From assembly GCA_945952575.1 (NCBI GenBank), contig CAMFIY010000025.1, positions 1-15,287 on the forward strand: 15,287 nt of DNA, given 5' to 3'. Both the position numbers and the translations under genes were made by a program. The DNA is from an uncultured Leucobacter sp. GTDB lineage: Bacteria; Actinomycetota; Actinomycetes; Actinomycetales; Microbacteriaceae. A model generated the notes under the pieces. That model saw only the letters and a program-made list of their open reading frames with translations, did not search any database and was not told the origin of the DNA. The number at the start of each line of letters is the position of its first letter. The first letter of the stretch is position 1. Below, piece after piece: positions 12,845-15,287 of the stretch.

Positions 12845-15206
12845 CGGGATCTCACGTCCACTACTCGTTAACGGCGAAGCCCTACGCCTCGATGTTCAGG
12901 CCCCCAATCCCGGTGGCGGTGAGAAGTACGAGCCTCAGACCGTAGAGGCCGCTCAAGAACTGCTCATCCCACAGATCAACCAGGCAGCAGAGCAGGCGGA
13001 AGCCCTCTCACCTCGCCTGCGAGCGAGCGACCGCGTGTATATCGAAGCGAAACTGCTCCCCAACTACCTCGCTGCTTCGTATTTTCCGACCGAGTTGCTA
13101 TCTCACGTCGGTGCTACCCCGGTTGGCTCACGAGCTGATACCGGGCTGTATGTCACCAAGAAGAAGAGAGTCAAGAGTCAGACGAGGCGGCTCATCTTCG
13201 CTGTCTCCGATGACGGGTTGCGTGAGCTTCGCCGACTCATCACCCAGGGCGGACGGAACCGCACCGAAAACCAAGCTTTCGCCCAAATCCGTGAGTTAAG
13301 CGAAATCTCTCTACCGCGGCAGTCCGATGTACTGCGCACACCGGAGCGGAGCGCAGATGCATCATCGGTTCGGCGAGTCTGGGAGGCCGTACTGCACCCT
13401 CGCGCATCCAGCCTGGGCGACGCGATACCGCTGGACGACGACACACTCGAGCGCTGGTTCGACCTCATCGGTAGCGAAGGCGGTGAGGTGCACCGCGACT
13501 TCGTTCGTACCGTTGGCGGCCTCACATTCACCCCGGTGAGCCTCGACGCTGATCGGGCCGAACATCTCTCTCGCTTCAACCCGTTACGTGTTCTTCGACC
13601 CATGCCGGCGATCCGACCTCGGCCCCGTTTTGGTACTCGGAGTGTTCTGCGCCTTGCTGCGCCGGCCTCACACCAACCTGTGATGACCGACGTGTCTGTA
13701 GCTGTCTTCGATGGTGGTGTTGACACCGCTCGACGCGCCAATGGTCTTTTTTCCGTTGCAGCCAAAGACCTCACCCCTGAGCCGGCCGACCAAGGCGAAC
13801 TCGATCACGGCACCGGCGTGACCGGAGCTGTTCTGTACGGCCTCGTAGAGCCGGGCGATCAAGCGCCCACACCGCCGCTGCCCGTGGCCAGCTATCGTGT
13901 CCTTCCTGCTCCGCACATCCCCGGCGATCTCGAAGGCTACTGGGTGCTCGACCGCATCAAGGAATCGATCAAGGCCGGTGGCCACCGACTCGTCAACCTG
14001 AGCCTGGGCCCTACTCTGGCTGTCGAAGATGACATGGAACCGAACCGTTGGACGAGCGAACTCGATCAGCTCGCATGGGACGATGACGTGCTTTTCGTGG
14101 TCGCTGCGGGCAACGATGGTGACCAGGATCGAGATCTTGGGTTGCACCGGGTGCAGGTTCCTGCGGACATGGCCAATGGCCTCGCGGTCGGCGCCTGCGA
14201 CGCTCCGTCTCCGGAGAAGCCCTGGGCGCGTGCACCTTACTCATCCATGGGGCCAGGGCGCCACGGAGCTCGCGTTCAGCCGCTGGGTGTCCAATTCGGT
14301 GGAGCTGAAAAACGTATGTTCAACATCGTCCGTGCTGACGGGAGCTTCCTCGAAGCCGCTGGCACGAGCTTTGCTGCACCCGTGACCACGCACGCGCTCG
14401 CAGACCTCGTCACGCGACTCCCCAGGGTCAACAGCAGCGTCCTGCGCGCATTCGCCACTCACTTCGCGGAGCGCCCAACTCAGCATGTGAAGCTTCGCGA
14501 CGAGGTTGGGTACGGGCGACAGCCTCTGACTTTTGAAGACCTGATGGAATGTGGGCCCAACGAAGCTCACGTTCTCTACGTCGATGACATCGAGCGAGGC
14601 GATTTGCTCGGCTATCAGATCCCGGTCGCGGGGCAGCTTTCGAGCGACGTGAAACTGCAAATCACTCTCGCATACGCGTCACCCGTCGATCCAACACAAC
14701 CCACCGAATACACCAGTGCCTCACTCGAAATGGTGATGCGACCACACCATCGCATGCATTCGTTCCGCCCGCCCAAGGGATCGAACGCGAAGAGCCGGAC
14801 TCTTGACATCAGCGGCCTGGACGCGCGCGCACTGCTCACTCAAGGATGGACGCCCAGTCAGGAACCGGTTACCAAGACCCTCGGCGGCGCCAAGGCCGGA
14901 GCATCCGAGGCGCAACTGCGTGATAGCGGCAAGTGGGAGACCGTGCGACACTACCGCGTGACGCTGAAACCCGGGGAAGTAGAACTACCCCGCCTTGAGG
15001 TGTCATACGTCGCACGTCGAAGCGGGGCACTAGATAACTCGCCGACAACCATTCCGTTCGCCCTGATCGTATCCGTTGTTGATGAGTCATCGACCGATGA
15101 CATCTACGATTCTGTCCGAGCACAGTTCACCGCGCTGAGGCCAGCTCAACGTGCACGCACGCGGCTTCGGCCCCGCGGATCTGGCGCCGATCCCCACTGG
15201 TACTAA
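12822..15206 (+). CDS. iteS: Subtilisin-like (S8) serine protease of the ATPase/protease anti-phage pair
   Basis: A 794-aa protein without signal peptide or membrane helix, so it acts in the cytoplasm. The first 285 residues are a non-catalytic domain. The S8 catalytic triad is complete: D297 in VAVFDGGVD, H329 in LDHGTGVTG and S516 in GTSFAAP, with oxyanion N431 in AAGNDGD. A roughly 230-residue C-terminal beta-rich domain follows (560-794). Secreted subtilases carry export signals; their absence and the upstream ATPase point to an intracellular, ATPase-controlled protease, as in defence pairs. I chose the ATG at 12822 over 12792 because AAGGAG lies 6 nt before it, inside the ATPase gene. 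Codon use is less G/C-biased than in the relaxase, consistent with separate origin. The name is from memory and the substrate is unknown. Confidence 0.88.
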   Translation: MAAVRSTDGISRPLLVNGEALRLDVQAPNPGGGEKYEPQTVEAAQELLIPQINQAAEQAEALSPRLRASDRVYIEAKLLPNYLAASYFPTELLSHVGATPVGSRADTGLYVTKKKRVKSQTRRLIFAVSDDGLRELRRLITQGGRNRTENQAFAQIRELSEISLPRQSDVLRTPERSADASSVRRVWEAVLHPRASSLGDAIPLDDDTLERWFDLIGSEGGEVHRDFVRTVGGLTFTPVSLDADRAEHLSRFNPLRVLRPMPAIRPRPRFGTRSVLRLAAPASHQPVMTDVSVAVFDGGVDTARRANGLFSVAAKDLTPEPADQGELDHGTGVTGAVLYGLVEPGDQAPTPPLPVASYRVLPAPHIPGDLEGYWVLDRIKESIKAGGHRLVNLSLGPTLAVEDDMEPNRWTSELDQLAWDDDVLFVVAAGNDGDQDRDLGLHRVQVPADMANGLAVGACDAPSPEKPWARAPYSSMGPGRHGARVQPLGVQFGGAEKRMFNIVRADGSFLEAAGTSFAAPVTTHALADLVTRLPRVNSSVLRAFATHFAERPTQHVKLRDEVGYGRQPLTFEDLMECGPNEAHVLYVDDIERGDLLGYQIPVAGQLSSDVKLQITLAYASPVDPTQPTEYTSASLEMVMRPHHRMHSFRPPKGSNAKSRTLDISGLDARALLTQGWTPSQEPVTKTLGGAKAGASEAQLRDSGKWETVRHYRVTLKPGEVELPRLEVSYVARRSGALDNSPTTIPFALIVSVVDESSTDDIYDSVRAQFTALRPAQRARTRLRPRGSGADPHWY

Positions 15207-15287
15207 ACCCTCTCTGAGCCGGAGATACTGATCGCGTTCCGGGCGACGAAACACTGAACACGTATAAGTAGGCTTGGAGCCCAGAGA
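15207..15287. other. Right-edge non-coding stretch
   Basis: No gene or terminator hairpin is seen after the protease stop. TATAAG at 15262-15267 could be a -10 for a gene beyond the window, without a clear -35. Confidence 0.2.

Noticed and set aside
1..15287. tRNA genes, CRISPR arrays, insertion sequence ends
   Set aside because: No cloverleaf-like T-loop, no regularly spaced repeats and no transposase gene were seen on reading both strands.

Overview
The window is GC-rich DNA with actinobacterial features: strong G/C third-position bias, GGAGG-type ribosome sites, a MobF relaxase of the actinobacterial MTVSxRxMSAGDGY type, and a small KWGxPAMLLA membrane protein seen in accessory DNA of Micrococcales. 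I read it as part of an integrative or mobilizable element, or a plasmid, probably from a Microbacteriaceae-like host. This is inferred from the reading alone. No tRNA, rRNA, CRISPR array or insertion sequence was found.

Layout. (1) 1-2075, minus strand: metal resistance, with a chromate transporter (chrA) followed by the N-terminal part of a heavy-metal P-type ATPase that runs off the left edge. (2) 2076-5868: an intergenic region with several inverted repeats (candidate oriT and/or promoter) leading into a full-length 1186-aa MobF relaxase-helicase. (3) 5887-7206, minus strand: a compact four-gene operon made of a three-TM membrane protein, two tandem tiny proteins that both begin MGRPxYxDS (58 and 52 aa, overlapping by 14 nt, each with its own good ribosome site), and a GNAT acetyltransferase. 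This is the best candidate here for an undescribed system. (4) 7345-9831: an unrecognised 206-aa protein, a small membrane protein, and a convergent 390-aa protein with a winged-helix-like N-terminus. (5) 10052-11554: a 62-aa protein and a tyrosine recombinase. (6) 11687-15206: an AAA+ ATPase overlapping a subtilisin-like (S8) protease gene, which I recognise as a two-gene anti-phage cassette (IteA/IteS in my memory of RefSeq naming).

A second theme is control at translation starts. Three plus-strand genes (7345, 8149, 10373) have strong inverted repeats that would bury the ribosome site or start codon in an RNA stem. Two of them use the same CTCTC/GAGAG pairing to cover the ribosome site. 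A strong 12-bp hairpin followed by a T-rich run on the minus strand (8490-8528) looks like the terminator of the 390-aa gene, placed inside the end of the convergent membrane-protein gene.

Taken together: the relaxase and recombinase provide transfer and integration, and the metal pumps, the ATPase/protease pair and possibly the four-gene operon are cargo that benefits the host. No coupling protein, type IV secretion gene, replication gene or element end is visible.
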